DNA of 64,000 nt from Aerococcus mictus (GTDB lineage Bacteria > Bacillota > Bacilli > Lactobacillales > Aerococcaceae), in contig NZ_CP132985.1 in the NCBI RefSeq assembly GCF_003286595.3, forward strand, positions 1,488,001 to 1,552,000, in the 5' to 3' direction. The notes beneath the pieces are model-generated. The model saw only the letters and a list, made by a program, of their open reading frames with translations, did not search any database and was not told the DNA's origin. A program made the translations under genes and the position numbers. Positions 33,335-42,964 of the stretch are shown in pieces. The first letter of the stretch is position 1. Each line of letters begins with the position of its first letter.

Positions 33335-35047
33335 TTATAAATGTAAAAACTGACGTAATTTTTGAGATTTGTCTTGACCTAGGATAATTTCTAGCTGTCG
33401 AGACTTGATGAGACCAATTAAATAGACCCAAATTCCGACTAAAGCGACAAGGATAACCATCACAAAAGCGCCTAACTTATTAGGTTCCGGAATGATCCAG
33501 TGGAGAATTTGATAAGTTATCTCACTCATTAAGCCCATAATCAAGATCACTTTTAAGGCTGGCCAGATCCGTCCAGCTAAGTCGGAAAAGCTAAACTGGA
33601 TCCGCTTATAAATACATGCCAGGTAGAAGGCGCACATAAAAATAAAGGCCAGTATTGAAGCATACATGGCTCCTTCGCTGCCACAAACAGCCAGGAGCGG
33701 AAACTGGACCAATAATTTAATCCCTAGGCCTAAAACAATCCCAAAGATGGCTTTTTTCTGTTGGTCCATGGATTGCAAGGTCATCACTAAGACATAGAAA
33801 AGCCCCATAGGAATAGCCATTAAACAAGAAATTTGCAAGTAAAATCCACCTAAGGGGTCATTTATCCCGTAAAGCAACTGGTAGACTGGGGCAGCGAGAA
33901 CAGCTAGGCCAATGGCGGCTGGCACCATCACCAAAGTGAAGAGGTGGATACTATGCAAGACCACGTCACAGGTATGGTCAAAAACCGGTTTTAAGTGGTC
34001 ATCGTAAACCGAGCGGGCCTGGAACTTGGCCAATTCGCGGGTATAGGCATCAGTCACCACAGGAACGGTAGTTGAGGAAATCGCCGTAGCAAAAGAAATA
34101 ATAATTTGAATCACACGGCGGGCATTGGCGTTAAATACCCCATATTCATAAATTAACTGCCCTTCTCCTAGGTCACTCACCCTTTGCATAATTGGCATAA
34201 AGGTATTCATATCAATGAGGTTGACCATTTCAATGATCGAACCGGTAATCACAAAGGGAATCGCTATGCGGACGATTTCAAATAAGAGCGTCCGGGTGGC
34301 TACATAGTCACTGTCTACATGACCAGCAGGTAGCGCATATTTGTCGCGGTTTTTGAAGTAATAGAAAGCTAAAGTCATAATCGCCAGTACTGCCCCAATA
34401 AAGGCAGCAAAGGTGGAGTGACTGACCGCCTTAGCAACACTGCCATCCATAACCACACGAATAAGATAAACCGTCGCCAACATATAAATGACGCGGGCAA
34501 ACTGCTCAGTAACCTGGGAAATCGCACTGGGTTTCATTTCTAAATAGGCCTGGAAATAGCCCCGCAAGATCGATAGCAAGGGAATCAAAGCCAAGGCAGG
34601 CACTAAGGAGCGAATGACTAGGATGACATCTTCCACGTTTCGCGCCGGCTTCCCCTGGGCTAGAAAGGGAGCCAGGAAATAAAGCGCCAGGGCACTTACA
34701 ATTCCTGTTGCTAGCATCATGACGGTGCCGCTTTTAAAGAGGCGCTGGCTGGTTTGGTACTGGCCTTTAGCCATATAATTGGTCATTTGCTTAGAGATCG
34801 CGGCTGGCACCCCAGCGATGGCTATGGCTAAGAATATCGAGTAATAATTATAGCCAATCCCGTAGAGGGCATTGGCTTCGGTACCAACTTGTGGATCTCC
34901 AATCCAATGCATCCAGGGAATAATATATAAGACACCAAGAATTCTAGAAACCACACTAGCAATGGACATCCAAGCCGAACCTTCATTGAGCTTCTCCTTG
35001 GATTGCTGGCCCTGAAGAATAGAGCGGCTCCTCTCATTATCATTCAT
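33335..35047 (-). CDS. MurJ/SpoVB-type oligosaccharide flippase (YtgP-like)
   Basis: Polytopic MOP-superfamily transporter of 570 aa with about fourteen TM segments. It begins with a charged tail and the conserved SAWMSIASVVSRILGVLYIIPWMHWIG. SpoVB/YtgP proteins flip lipid-linked cell-wall precursors; some YtgP members replace MurJ as lipid II flippase. Key features here are SRILG in TM1, IAGVPAAISKQM in TM2-3, and LRGYFQAYLEMKPSAISQVTEQFAR in the central loop. Start ATG 35047 with only a weak TTGGGG ribosome site. Whether it is the lipid II flippase or acts on another polymer is open. Confidence 0.88.
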   Translation of the reverse strand: MNDNERSRSILQGQQSKEKLNEGSAWMSIASVVSRILGVLYIIPWMHWIGDPQVGTEANALYGIGYNYYSIFLAIAIAGVPAAISKQMTNYMAKGQYQTSQRLFKSGTVMMLATGIVSALALYFLAPFLAQGKPARNVEDVILVIRSLVPALALIPLLSILRGYFQAYLEMKPSAISQVTEQFARVIYMLATVYLIRVVMDGSVAKAVSHSTFAAFIGAVLAIMTLAFYYFKNRDKYALPAGHVDSDYVATRTLLFEIVRIAIPFVITGSIIEMVNLIDMNTFMPIMQRVSDLGEGQLIYEYGVFNANARRVIQIIISFATAISSTTVPVVTDAYTRELAKFQARSVYDDHLKPVFDHTCDVVLHSIHLFTLVMVPAAIGLAVLAAPVYQLLYGINDPLGGFYLQISCLMAIPMGLFYVLVMTLQSMDQQKKAIFGIVLGLGIKLLVQFPLLAVCGSEGAMYASILAFIFMCAFYLACIYKRIQFSFSDLAGRIWPALKVILIMGLMSEITYQILHWIIPEPNKLGAFVMVILVALVGIWVYLIGLIKSRQLEIILGQDKSQKLRQFLHL

Positions 35048-35182
35048 CGTTTTACCCCAAATCTAACGTAAAATTTTTGTTCATATTAATCCATTCTAAT
35101 CAATAATTTTACCCAATTCAATTGAGGCCTGGATTCATTAAGTAAACTTAAGGACTTTGAAAAGTTGAGAAACTCTCATTTC

Positions 35183-36169
35183 CTAGCTTCTGATTAAATC
35201 TCTAAGCTGCGCTAAAGTCTCTTTGGAAAAGGGCTGTCTGATCACACAGCCTGGCGTTAAGAGGATACGATTATCAGTTTGATTAATAGTCTTGGCTTGG
35301 GCAAGCTGGCCTTCCAACGTTGACCAATCCGCTTGGGTAATGGCCTCCCGACGTAAGCCCCCCATAATAAATTGATCGGTTTCCTGGATGCCTTCTTCTA
35401 ATTCGGGTTTAGACTCACCAATATGCCAATTAATAACCGGAAGCGGGTAATCCTTAAGGAGGTCAAACATAATATTCGCTCCGTGAATATGAAGAGTATT
35501 TAACCAGCCCGACTCCGCTGCTTCAATAATTTTCAAATCAAAGGGAATCCCATATTTTTGGTAGGCCTGAGGGCTCAATTTATCATAGGAAGCCATTTGA
35601 CTAGCCAGATAGATTCCGTCTGCCCCCTTAGAGAGCGCTAATTGAACAAATTCAATAGTCGGCCGCGTCAAGCGTTCTAGGGCTTCTAAGAGGTAGCCTT
35701 CCCCATCTGCTTCTATGTATTGGCCAATCTGACCCTGGCATAACTTATTAGCCGTCGTTAAGGGGCTATGGACAGTGACCACAAGGGGAAGCTCTCCCTT
35801 GGTCAATTCCACTAAGCGCTCCACATGTTCTAACTCCCTTTGAAAGGCTGGGGCTTGATCGACACTTAGCTCAGGAACCTCTCGCCAATCCTGGTAGGAA
35901 TGGATAGGACTTGCTTTAACTTGGGCCACCCCACCCTTGGCTATGGCCGAAAAATCGAGGTCGACGCCATAATCTTCCACCGTATACATACCATTACTCA
36001 TGGTTTTGATAAAATCTAAGTCAAATTGGCGGGCAAAATCATAAGTGGCTTGGCTGATTGCCTGCGGCTCTCGGTCTATTTCAGGATAATGGGTCCAAGC
36101 AGAGAATGGCGTATACCCCTTCAACTGCTCAGCCATGAAGGCTTTTAAAAGTTTTTTCTTGTCTGTCAT
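35183..36169 (-). CDS. Uroporphyrinogen-decarboxylase-fold protein, methyltransferase-like
   Basis: 328-aa protein of the URO-D superfamily, which includes haem HemE and zinc-dependent methyltransferases such as MtaA/CmuA. HemE hallmarks are not evident. His227-x-His229 in NTLHIHGANIMFDLL and Cys308 in LLTPGCVI are positioned like the H-x-C...C zinc ligands of the methyltransferases, with His replacing the first Cys. NWHIGESKPELEEG and MGGLRREAI are further conserved-looking blocks. ATG 36169 follows the permease stop by one base, with AAAGGAGT inside that gene. Last gene of an amino-acid ABC operon, which suggests it acts on the imported compound; no corrinoid protein is encoded nearby. Confidence 0.75.
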   Translation of the reverse strand: MTDKKKLLKAFMAEQLKGYTPFSAWTHYPEIDREPQAISQATYDFARQFDLDFIKTMSNGMYTVEDYGVDLDFSAIAKGGVAQVKASPIHSYQDWREVPELSVDQAPAFQRELEHVERLVELTKGELPLVVTVHSPLTTANKLCQGQIGQYIEADGEGYLLEALERLTRPTIEFVQLALSKGADGIYLASQMASYDKLSPQAYQKYGIPFDLKIIEAAESGWLNTLHIHGANIMFDLLKDYPLPVINWHIGESKPELEEGIQETDQFIMGGLRREAITQADWSTLEGQLAQAKTINQTDNRILLTPGCVIRQPFSKETLAQLRDLIRS

Positions 36170-36170
36170 A

Positions 36171-36872
36171 CTAGACTCCTTTCTCAAATGAAATCTTCTG
36201 ACTCAAGTGGTCAAAGGCGACCTGCAAGAGGCCACAAATTAACCAATAAACGAGGGCCGCTGCCAGGTAAGACTCTAGATAATGGTAGGACAAGGCGGCG
36301 GCAAAGCGGGCTTGAGTAAGAATGTCAACCACACCCACAGTGAAAGCTAGGGACTGGATCTTAATGGCCTTCAGATAAGCGTTTAAAAAGAGTGGAATGG
36401 CAACTGTTAGGGCTTGGGGAAAGATAATCCGTTGTAAGCTTTGCTTTTTAGTCATTCCGATAGATAAGGCCGCCTCCACTTGGTCCTTACTGACCGCATT
36501 GAGGGCCCCACGAATATTTTCCGACTCAATGGCCGCTTCTAATAAGGTAAAGGCAACGATAATGAGCAAGATATTAGGAAAGTCATTAGGCTCCATACCA
36601 AAACCAAGCAGGTTCATAAAACTAGCCGCTACATTTGGTAAACTATAGCGGATAATAAATAGATGCACAATGAGGGGAACGCCCCGCATATAGGAAATAA
36701 AAATTTCTAATAATTGGTCAAGAATCGGAATCCGCCGACGTCGAACTAAGGCAATTAAAGCCCCTAAGCCGATACCTAGTATTAAGACAACCAGGGCTAA
36801 TAAGAGGACCCGGGGAACCGCCTGTAAGACCACTAAAATGGTGTCCCATAAAATATTAAGATCAAAGCGCAT
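36171..36872 (-). CDS. Amino-acid ABC transporter permease (HisM/GlnP type), second subunit
   Basis: 233-aa inner-membrane subunit of a polar amino-acid importer, with about five TM segments. The EAA-like loop ENIRGALNAVSKDQVEAALSIGMTKKQSLQRIIFPQALTVAIP is complete and would contact the ATPase. ATG 36872 follows the first permease stop by 3 nt and uses GGAGG from that gene's end. Pairs with the preceding gene as a heterodimeric channel. Substrate not evident. Confidence 0.9.
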   Translation of the reverse strand: MRFDLNILWDTILVVLQAVPRVLLLALVVLILGIGLGALIALVRRRRIPILDQLLEIFISYMRGVPLIVHLFIIRYSLPNVAASFMNLLGFGMEPNDFPNILLIIVAFTLLEAAIESENIRGALNAVSKDQVEAALSIGMTKKQSLQRIIFPQALTVAIPLFLNAYLKAIKIQSLAFTVGVVDILTQARFAAALSYHYLESYLAAALVYWLICGLLQVAFDHLSQKISFEKGV

Positions 36873-36875
36873 GGC

Positions 36876-37565
36876 CTAGTCCTCCCTTCTCCAAATCATA
36901 GCGTAACGATTTTCCAGCAACTTACTGATTAAGATCAATAATGATGACATGGCCCAATAAATGAGGGCAATAGCAAAGTAGACTTCTACCTGGTAAAGAC
37001 CGTAGTTATTGGCAATAATAATTTCTGCCTGCCCCATCAGGTCGACTAAACCAATAAGGAAAAGTAAGGAGGTATCCTTTAACAAGTCGATGACAGCTGT
37101 CGTTAAAGAAGGCAAGGCAATGGGGATAATTTGTGGGAAAATAATCCGCCAATTTCTTTGCCAGGCAGTCATCCCCAAACTCAGGGCCGCTTCCTTTTGG
37201 TCTTGGCCAACAGCCAGATAGGCGGGACGAATAATTTCAGCCATAAAGGCCCCGTTATAAGCCACCAAGGCTATAATGGCTGCCGTTACCTGGCTATTGG
37301 TCCCCAATGAGATATGAAAGGGACGTAAAATAAAAGGAATCCCATAATAGGCCACGAAAAGGTGGATAATCCCAGGGGTTGACCGCATAAAGGAGGAGTA
37401 TATCCTTAAAAGCGGGTCGACTATGGGAATCTCTTTCAACTGTAAACTGGCCACAATAACAGCCAGCAATAAGGACCCAACTAAGGCAAGAACAAAGACA
37501 AACAAAGTTAGCGGCAAGGTCTTTAGGAGGGTGGGGAGTATGTTAATAATAAATCCAAAATCCAT
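36876..37565 (-). CDS. Amino-acid ABC transporter permease (HisM/GlnP type), first subunit
   Basis: 229 aa, about five TM segments. It has the coupling loop GAFMAEIIRPAYLAVGQDQKEAALSLGMTAWQRNWRIIFPQIIPIALP, typical of polar amino-acid permeases. It lies 67 bp downstream of the binding-protein gene, with a hairpin between. ATG 37565 has AAAGGAG 6 nt upstream. Confidence 0.9.
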   Translation of the reverse strand: MDFGFIINILPTLLKTLPLTLFVFVLALVGSLLLAVIVASLQLKEIPIVDPLLRIYSSFMRSTPGIIHLFVAYYGIPFILRPFHISLGTNSQVTAAIIALVAYNGAFMAEIIRPAYLAVGQDQKEAALSLGMTAWQRNWRIIFPQIIPIALPSLTTAVIDLLKDTSLLFLIGLVDLMGQAEIIIANNYGLYQVEVYFAIALIYWAMSSLLILISKLLENRYAMIWRRED

Positions 37566-37588
37566 AAAGCAACTCCTTTATTACAAAG

Positions 37589-37622
37589 AAAAGCGACTAA
37601 TGGTTATTAACTGATTAGTCGC
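37589..37622 (-). terminator. Intercistronic hairpin, possible partial terminator
   Basis: Perfect GCGACTAAT/ATTAGTCGC followed by TTTTC on the - strand, inside the operon. It could lower permease expression relative to ATPase and binding protein, or protect the upstream mRNA. Confidence 0.6.
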
Positions 37623-37632
37623 CTGACAACTA

Positions 37633-38454
37633 TTAATTTTCTTCACTGATTTCATAGTCGAAAATGTTCTTTCCATACCATTTTTCTGAAAGTTCTTGTA
37701 ATTTTCCTTCATCCGCTAGTTGTTGGATCGCCTTGTCCAGAGCTTCTTTTAAATCTTCCCGGTCAGGGGCAATCATAAAGTAAGTAGCTTTAACTTGAAC
37801 AGGTTGGTCAGCTGTATTCACATTTAAGCCTAATTCTTCGATAATTTGATCGGCACCCAGGTTGGATGGCATGACAACAGCATCGGATTCACCCTTGTCA
37901 ACTGCTTGGAAGCGTTCCGCAAAAGAGCCAGATTCACCCAATTGAATATCAATTTGATTGTCAGGGTGGGCTTCATTATAAGCGGTTAATAAGTTAAAGA
38001 TTCCCCCATTCGGCGTTACCGGGTGGACCTTCTTATCGGTTAAATCGTCTAAACTTTGAATGGAATCATCATCAGCGCGTTTGTAAATTTCGATCACGCT
38101 GGCTCCAGTATGTTTTTCTGGGAAGAGGTACATGGATTCACGTTCAGGGTTCTTGTAGAGTCCTCCACCGATAAAATCATATTGTCCTGTTTCCAAACCG
38201 ACTTGGGCAGCTTCAGAGTCAACACTTTCAATATTAATATTATATTCCGGCATCGCTTCATCTAAGGCTTGGATCAGCTCAACTTCATAGCCGGTTAAAT
38301 TCCCCTTTTCATCGGTAAAAGATAAGGGCTTTGACGCATTTTCCACCGCAACAGTCACGGTTTTGGCTCCGGATTCGGATCCCCCTTGGTTATTTCCGCA
38401 GGCTGCTAAAAAGAGGCCTGCTAGTACAATGATAAAAGTCTTTAATGTTTTCAT
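37633..38454 (-). CDS. Amino-acid ABC transporter substrate-binding lipoprotein
   Basis: 273-aa lipoprotein: signal peptide MKTLKTFIIVLAGLFLAAC with lipobox LAAC (Cys19), then an SBP_bac_3 domain with KPLSFTDEKGNLTGYEVELIQAL, GQYDFIGGGLYKNPERE and AVDKGESDAVVMPS. The domain captures a polar amino acid or derivative at the cell surface. Its ATG overlaps the ATPase stop (TAATG). Binding-site residues differ enough from well-known GlnH or HisJ that I would not name the ligand; the UROD-like gene in the operon hints at a methylated or sulfur-containing compound. Confidence 0.9.
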   Translation of the reverse strand: MKTLKTFIIVLAGLFLAACGNNQGGSESGAKTVTVAVENASKPLSFTDEKGNLTGYEVELIQALDEAMPEYNINIESVDSEAAQVGLETGQYDFIGGGLYKNPERESMYLFPEKHTGASVIEIYKRADDDSIQSLDDLTDKKVHPVTPNGGIFNLLTAYNEAHPDNQIDIQLGESGSFAERFQAVDKGESDAVVMPSNLGADQIIEELGLNVNTADQPVQVKATYFMIAPDREDLKEALDKAIQQLADEGKLQELSEKWYGKNIFDYEISEEN

Positions 38455-39218
38455 TAGTTATTCTCCTCACTTTCGGCTAAAAAGGGATGTTGGATCTTAT
38501 TGACAAAGTCTCGCGTACGGACTTCCTTAGCTGCTGAAAAAATCTGTTGGGGACTTCCCGATTCAACAATTTCACCATTTTCCATGAAGACAACCTGGGA
38601 AGAAACGTATTTAGCAAAATCCATTTCATGGGTAGTAATCAACATAGTAACCCCGGTCCGGGCAATCTCTTGGAGAATCTTCAACAATTCTGCCGAGCGT
38701 TCTGGGTCCAGTGACGAGGTTGGTTCATCTAAAAGTAAAATTTCAGGTTTTAGAGCCACTGCCCGGGCAATTCCTACGCGCTGGGCCTGACCTCCAGATA
38801 ACTGGCTGGGATACTTGTCTAAATGATCCAACATGCCCACCTGGTCTAATTCTACCTTGGCAATTTTTTCAGCACTTTCAGCACTCTTGCCCTGGACTGT
38901 AATTAGACCTTCTGTCACGTTCTCTAAAACGGTTTTATTTTTAAAGAGGCTATAATTTTGAAAAACCATAGCCGTCCGCCGGCGGATTTCAGTAATTTCT
39001 TGCTTGGTCGCTTGATCAGCTGCCACAGTCAAGTCATTGAGCTGGATATTTCCACGGTCAGCGGGATCAAGGAAATTAATGGTTCTTAATAAGGTGGTTT
39101 TTCCGGTACCACTGGGGCCAATGATAGCAACCACTTCCCCGTCATTGACGGTTAAGTCAATTCCCTTTAAAACTTCCTTATCAGCGAAAGTTTTGTGAAT
39201 GTTCTCTAGGCGCAGCAA
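38454..39218 (-). CDS. Amino-acid ABC transporter ATP-binding protein (GlnQ/HisP type)
   Basis: 254-aa ATPase, first gene of a five-gene operon (ATPase, binding protein, two permeases, UROD-like). Walker A GPSGTGKTT (about 32-40), Q-loop VFQNYSLFKNKTVLEN, signature LSGGQAQRVGIARA and Walker B EILLLDEPTSSLDPE are intact. ATG 39218 has GGAGGG upstream. A candidate extended -10 (TGTTAAAAT on the - strand) lies about 45 nt before it. A GCTCAGTGAGC palindrome sits farther upstream near 39291-39301 and could be an operator. Confidence 0.93.
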   Translation of the reverse strand: MLRLENIHKTFADKEVLKGIDLTVNDGEVVAIIGPSGTGKTTLLRTINFLDPADRGNIQLNDLTVAADQATKQEITEIRRRTAMVFQNYSLFKNKTVLENVTEGLITVQGKSAESAEKIAKVELDQVGMLDHLDKYPSQLSGGQAQRVGIARAVALKPEILLLDEPTSSLDPERSAELLKILQEIARTGVTMLITTHEMDFAKYVSSQVVFMENGEIVESGSPQQIFSAAKEVRTRDFVNKIQHPFLAESEENN

Positions 39219-39324
39219 AGTCTTCCCTCCATTTACTTATTTTTTGTTAGTAATAATTTTAACATATTTTTCTCTCATAAAAAGCATATTGCTCAGTGAG
39301 CTGAAAGTTTTTTTATCTGCATTG

Positions 39325-39372
39325 AAAAAAAGCGATTAAATCTTGCCTCTAATGGCTAGATATTAATCGCTT
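39325..39372 (-). terminator. Terminator after the leuS-pyridoxamine kinase unit
   Basis: AGCGATTAATATCTAGCC/AGGCAAGATTTAATCGCT with seven T on the - strand. It lies beyond the element at 39406-39601, before the amino-acid ABC operon. Confidence 0.82.
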
Positions 39373-39405
39373 AATTGTTTTACTATTTATTCGGCTTATT
39401 TAGCA

Positions 39406-39601
39406 AATAATTATAATGAGCATTCGTTCTGCATTTGAAATTGGGTCGTTAAAAAGCCATGGCACCGGTTCGGGCCTAGGTCCCTCACCTAGCGAGACTC
39501 AAATGCCTCGTACGGCTATCGCCTACGATCCATAATTCGCTTCACTTGCTTGTTCATGGCTAACGCCCCATTTCAAAGCATCACTACTGCTCATGATTAT
39601 T
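39406..39601. repeat. 196-bp element with long imperfect terminal inverted repeats
   Basis: The two ends match over about 50 bp: AATAAT, ATGAGCA, TTTGAAAT, GGGNCGTTA and AGCCATG occur in order from both ends. The middle is GC-rich and folds locally (CTAGGTGAGGGACCTAG; GGCGATAGCC). It has no ORF and fills a 430-bp gap together with a terminator. It could be a MITE or a stable structured RNA; I do not recognise it, and it shares no clear sequence with the hairpin repeat family. Confidence 0.6.
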
Positions 39602-39648
39602 AAGTAAATAAAAATTTTATTTAATAATTAGTTGCCAAGACTTAAAAA

Positions 39649-40509
39649 TCAATTTTTTAATTCATGGACAAAGCGGTTAAGGTCGGGGCAAGCTTTTTCA
39701 AAGTCCAGGCCATCTTGGTGAATATTGGGATTGTCGATTGAGGCTTGGAGAATTTTGGGCAGGGTTTCCACGGCTAAGGCGGTACTTGCTTTGAGCGAGG
39801 CCCCATTTTCACGGGCGCCAACGAATATAGAAGCAAAGATATCACCAGTTCCATGGAAAAGTCCGCCGACAAAATCAGCCTGAATCAGACCCTCAGTCTC
39901 ATTGTCAGCGTCATAGTAATAGGCCCCGGTCTGTTGATCACCATCATAACCTACCCCAGTGAGAACCAGTGAAGTTGGCTGGTCACTGTCCTGGTTGATT
40001 AAAGCAGCTAAGTCTTTAGCGCTTTGATAACCGGCCAGGCCTTCTTGATAGGGAAAGTCATAGATAAAGGCTGCCTCGGTTTGATTGGGCATGATCACAT
40101 CAGCAATATCACATAGCTTGCGCATGGCCTTGGCATAGGCCTCATCAAAGCCGGGATAAAACTTGCCCTGGTCAGCCATGACTGGATCCAGGTAAATTTT
40201 TCCACCGGACTTAATTAATTGAGGTAATTTCTCAATTAAGAAGTCAATTTGTTCAATACTGCCTAAATAACCGACATAAACGGCGTCAAATGTTAATCCA
40301 AAAGATTGCCAGTGATCAACAATTTTAGCCATTTCATCACTGAGATCCAGATAGGTATAGCCTTCAAAGCCTGGCCCCGTGTGGGTTGACAAGAGTGAGG
40401 TGGGAAGTAAGGTCCCCGCTAATTCCATCATGGCTAAGATAGGTAAGGCTACTGTTGAAGAACACTTACCGTAGCAGGAAATATCATGGACGATTAAAAT
40501 ATTCTTCAT
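39649..40509 (-). CDS. Pyridoxamine kinase (PdxK/PdxY-like)
   Basis: 286-aa ribokinase-fold enzyme that phosphorylates pyridoxal, pyridoxine or pyridoxamine in the B6 salvage route. It begins MKNILIVHDISCYGKCSSTVALPILAMMEL and has STHTGPGFEGYTYLDLSDEM, DPVMADQGKFYPGFD and the anion-hole/catalytic GLFHGTGDIFASI near the C-terminus. ATG 40509 is 12 bp after the leuS stop, so it is probably expressed from the leuS T-box leader. It resembles the pyridoxamine kinases of lactic acid bacteria; exact vitamer preference is not visible. Confidence 0.9.
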   Translation of the reverse strand: MKNILIVHDISCYGKCSSTVALPILAMMELAGTLLPTSLLSTHTGPGFEGYTYLDLSDEMAKIVDHWQSFGLTFDAVYVGYLGSIEQIDFLIEKLPQLIKSGGKIYLDPVMADQGKFYPGFDEAYAKAMRKLCDIADVIMPNQTEAAFIYDFPYQEGLAGYQSAKDLAALINQDSDQPTSLVLTGVGYDGDQQTGAYYYDADNETEGLIQADFVGGLFHGTGDIFASIFVGARENGASLKASTALAVETLPKILQASIDNPNIHQDGLDFEKACPDLNRFVHELKN

Positions 40510-40521
40510 GCAATTTCCTTC

Positions 40522-42936
40522 CTATTTGACCACAATATTAACCAATTTATCAGGAACAGCAATCACCTTCACTACGTCCTTACCAGCAATTGCTGCTTGG
40601 ACCTTGTCGGAGTCTTTGGCTGCTTGACTTAATTCCTCTTGGCTAAGGCCGCTAGCCACTTGGAGACGTTCCTTAATTTTACCGTTCACTTGGACCACAA
40701 TTTCGATACTTTCTTCGACTAATTGACTTTCGTCGTAACTTGGCCATGGCACATAAGAAATTCCAGCTTCACCGGTTAGACGTTGCCACAATTCTTCTCC
40801 CAAGTGAGGCGCAATTGGAGCCAGTAATTGGACAAAGCCCTTGGCATAGTCGTACGGAATACTTTCTGCCTTATTAGCTTCATTGACAAAGACCATCATT
40901 TGCGAAATGGCCGTATTGAAGTGTAATTTTTCCAGGTCTTCAGTGACTTTCTTGACGGTTTGATTGTAAACCTTGTCTAATTCACCCGTATCAATGGTAG
41001 TAATTCGATCCCGTAATTGGTCATCACTATCGATAAATAGACGCCAGACTCTTTCCAGGAAGCGTCTAGCCCCCGCTAAGCCATCTTCGCTCCAGGCAAT
41101 TGAGGCATCCAAAGGTCCCATAAACATCTCATACAAGCGTAAGGTATCGGCCCCATAACGTTCAACAATATCATCAGGGTTGACCACATTGCCTTTTGAT
41201 TTAGACATTTTTTCATGACCTTCCCCGAGGATCATCCCTTGGTTAAAGAGTTTTTGGAAGGGTTCTTCGGTAGGCACTACTCCTAAGTCATAGAGGAACA
41301 TGTTCCAGAAACGCGCATAGAGAAGGTGAAGAACAGCATGTTCTGCCCCACCGATATAAAGGTCAACATTCATCCAATAGTCGGCTGCTTCTTGACTAAT
41401 GAGAGCTTCCTTATTCTTAGGATCACAGAAGCGAATAAAGTACCAGCTTGACCCCGCCCATTGTGGCATGGTGTTGGTTTCGCGCTTCCCGTGGAGGCCA
41501 GTTTCTTCATCATAAACGTTAAGCCAGTCTTCAAAGTTTGCGAGTGGGGATTCGCCAGTACCTGATGGTTTTATATCCTTGCCTTCTGGTAACAAGACCG
41601 GTAAGTCTGCTTCAGGAACTGCAGTGGTGGTCCCATCTTCCCAATGGATAACAGGAATTGGTTCCCCCCAGTAGCGTTGACGTGAGAAGACCCAGTCACG
41701 GAGACGGTAAGAGGTCTTAGCTTGGCCAGCGCCCTTGTCTTCTAAGATTTCAATGGCTTTTTGAATGGCTTCATCCTTGCCTAAACCATCCAATTCTTCT
41801 GAATGAATGTGGACCCCATCGCCAGTGTAGGCTTCTTTTTCAATGTCGCCACCTTCGATGACGGCTTTAATTGGAAGGTCAAATTGCTGAGCAAATTCGT
41901 AGTCCCTTTGGTCATGGGCAGGAACAGCCATGACGGCACCGCTCCCATAAGAAACCAAGACATAGTCGGCCACCCAGATAGGGAGCTTGTCCCCGTTGAG
42001 TGGGTTAACCGCGTAGTCCCCAGTAAATACCCCAGTCTTCTCCTTAGCGAGATCGGTACGTTCTAAGTCAGACTTATGGCTGGCTGCTTCAACATAGTCA
42101 GCCACCGCTTGTTTTTGGCCTTCGCTGACAATTTGCTTGATTAATGGATGTTCTGGGGCTAAAGCACAGTAAGTTGCCCCGTAAAGGGTATCAGGACGGG
42201 TGGTAAAGACTTCAAACTCTTTGTCAGTATCCGCCACCTTAAAGGTCACATCGGCCCCTTCAGAACGACCAATCCAGTTTCGTTGCATTTCCTTAATGCT
42301 TTCTGGCCAATCCAAGTCGTCTAAACCATCCAAGAGACGGTCAGCATAAGCAGTAATCTTCAATACCCATTGCTTCATCGGACGTCGAACCACAGGATGG
42401 TTGCCCCGTTCAGACAAGCCGTCAATCACTTCTTCATTTGCCAGAACCGTCCCCAAGGCTTCACACCAATTAACCATGATTTCGTCTTCATAAGCTAGAC
42501 CCTTTTCAAAGAGTTTGGTGAAGATCCATTGGGTCCACTTATAATATTCTGGGTCAGTAGTGTCAATTTCACGGTCCCAGTCATAGGAAAAACCGAGGGA
42601 TTCAATTTGTTTCTTGAAGACACCGATATTGGCTTGGGTAAATTCAGCGGGGTCATTACCGGTATCGAGGGCATATTGTTCCGCTGGTAAACCAAAAGCG
42701 TCCCACCCCATTGGATGGAGAACATTATAACCTTGGGCTCGCTTCATTCTCGAAACAATATCGGTTGCTGTATAACCTTCTGGGTGCCCCACATGGAGCC
42801 CTTGACCGGAAGGATAAGGGAACATATCCAATGCATAAAACTTAGGCAAGGACTTGTCCTCTAAGGTTTTAAAGCTCATATTGTCTTTCCAATATTTTTG
42901 CCATTTTTTCTCTATTGTCTTGTGGTTATAAGCCAT
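40522..42936 (-). CDS. leuS: Leucine--tRNA ligase
   Basis: Class I synthetase of 804 aa with CP1 editing domain. The catalytic HIGH-like motif is [14 protein letters not shown] (about 43-56) and KMSKS is in [11 protein letters not shown]. Editing-site [11 protein letters not shown] and [10 protein letters not shown] are intact. The start is ATG 42936 ([12 protein letters not shown]) with AAGGGGAT 8 nt upstream; six more in-frame codons precede it but have no ribosome site. Under the T-box leader and followed by pyridoxamine kinase. Confidence 0.97.
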   Translation of the reverse strand: MAYNHKTIEKKWQKYWKDNMSFKTLEDKSLPKFYALDMFPYPSGQGLHVGHPEGYTATDIVSRMKRAQGYNVLHPMGWDAFGLPAEQYALDTGNDPAEFTQANIGVFKKQIESLGFSYDWDREIDTTDPEYYKWTQWIFTKLFEKGLAYEDEIMVNWCEALGTVLANEEVIDGLSERGNHPVVRRPMKQWVLKITAYADRLLDGLDDLDWPESIKEMQRNWIGRSEGADVTFKVADTDKEFEVFTTRPDTLYGATYCALAPEHPLIKQIVSEGQKQAVADYVEAASHKSDLERTDLAKEKTGVFTGDYAVNPLNGDKLPIWVADYVLVSYGSGAVMAVPAHDQRDYEFAQQFDLPIKAVIEGGDIEKEAYTGDGVHIHSEELDGLGKDEAIQKAIEILEDKGAGQAKTSYRLRDWVFSRQRYWGEPIPVIHWEDGTTTAVPEADLPVLLPEGKDIKPSGTGESPLANFEDWLNVYDEETGLHGKRETNTMPQWAGSSWYFIRFCDPKNKEALISQEAADYWMNVDLYIGGAEHAVLHLLYARFWNMFLYDLGVVPTEEPFQKLFNQGMILGEGHEKMSKSKGNVVNPDDIVERYGADTLRLYEMFMGPLDASIAWSEDGLAGARRFLERVWRLFIDSDDQLRDRITTIDTGELDKVYNQTVKKVTEDLEKLHFNTAISQMMVFVNEANKAESIPYDYAKGFVQLLAPIAPHLGEELWQRLTGEAGISYVPWPSYDESQLVEESIEIVVQVNGKIKERLQVASGLSQEELSQAAKDSDKVQAAIAGKDVVKVIAVPDKLVNIVVK

Positions 42937-42964
42937 TATGTAATCCCCTTCCATTTCAACATGA

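Noticed and set aside
35183..36169. Haem biosynthesis HemE
   Set aside because: Context is an amino-acid importer, no other haem genes are near, and zinc-ligand-like His/Cys residues favour the methyltransferase branch.
39406..39601. tRNA or 6S RNA gene
   Set aside because: No cloverleaf or CCA end. The overall rod shape recalls 6S RNA, but the lack of a convincing open central bubble and the inverted-repeat ends do not allow that call.
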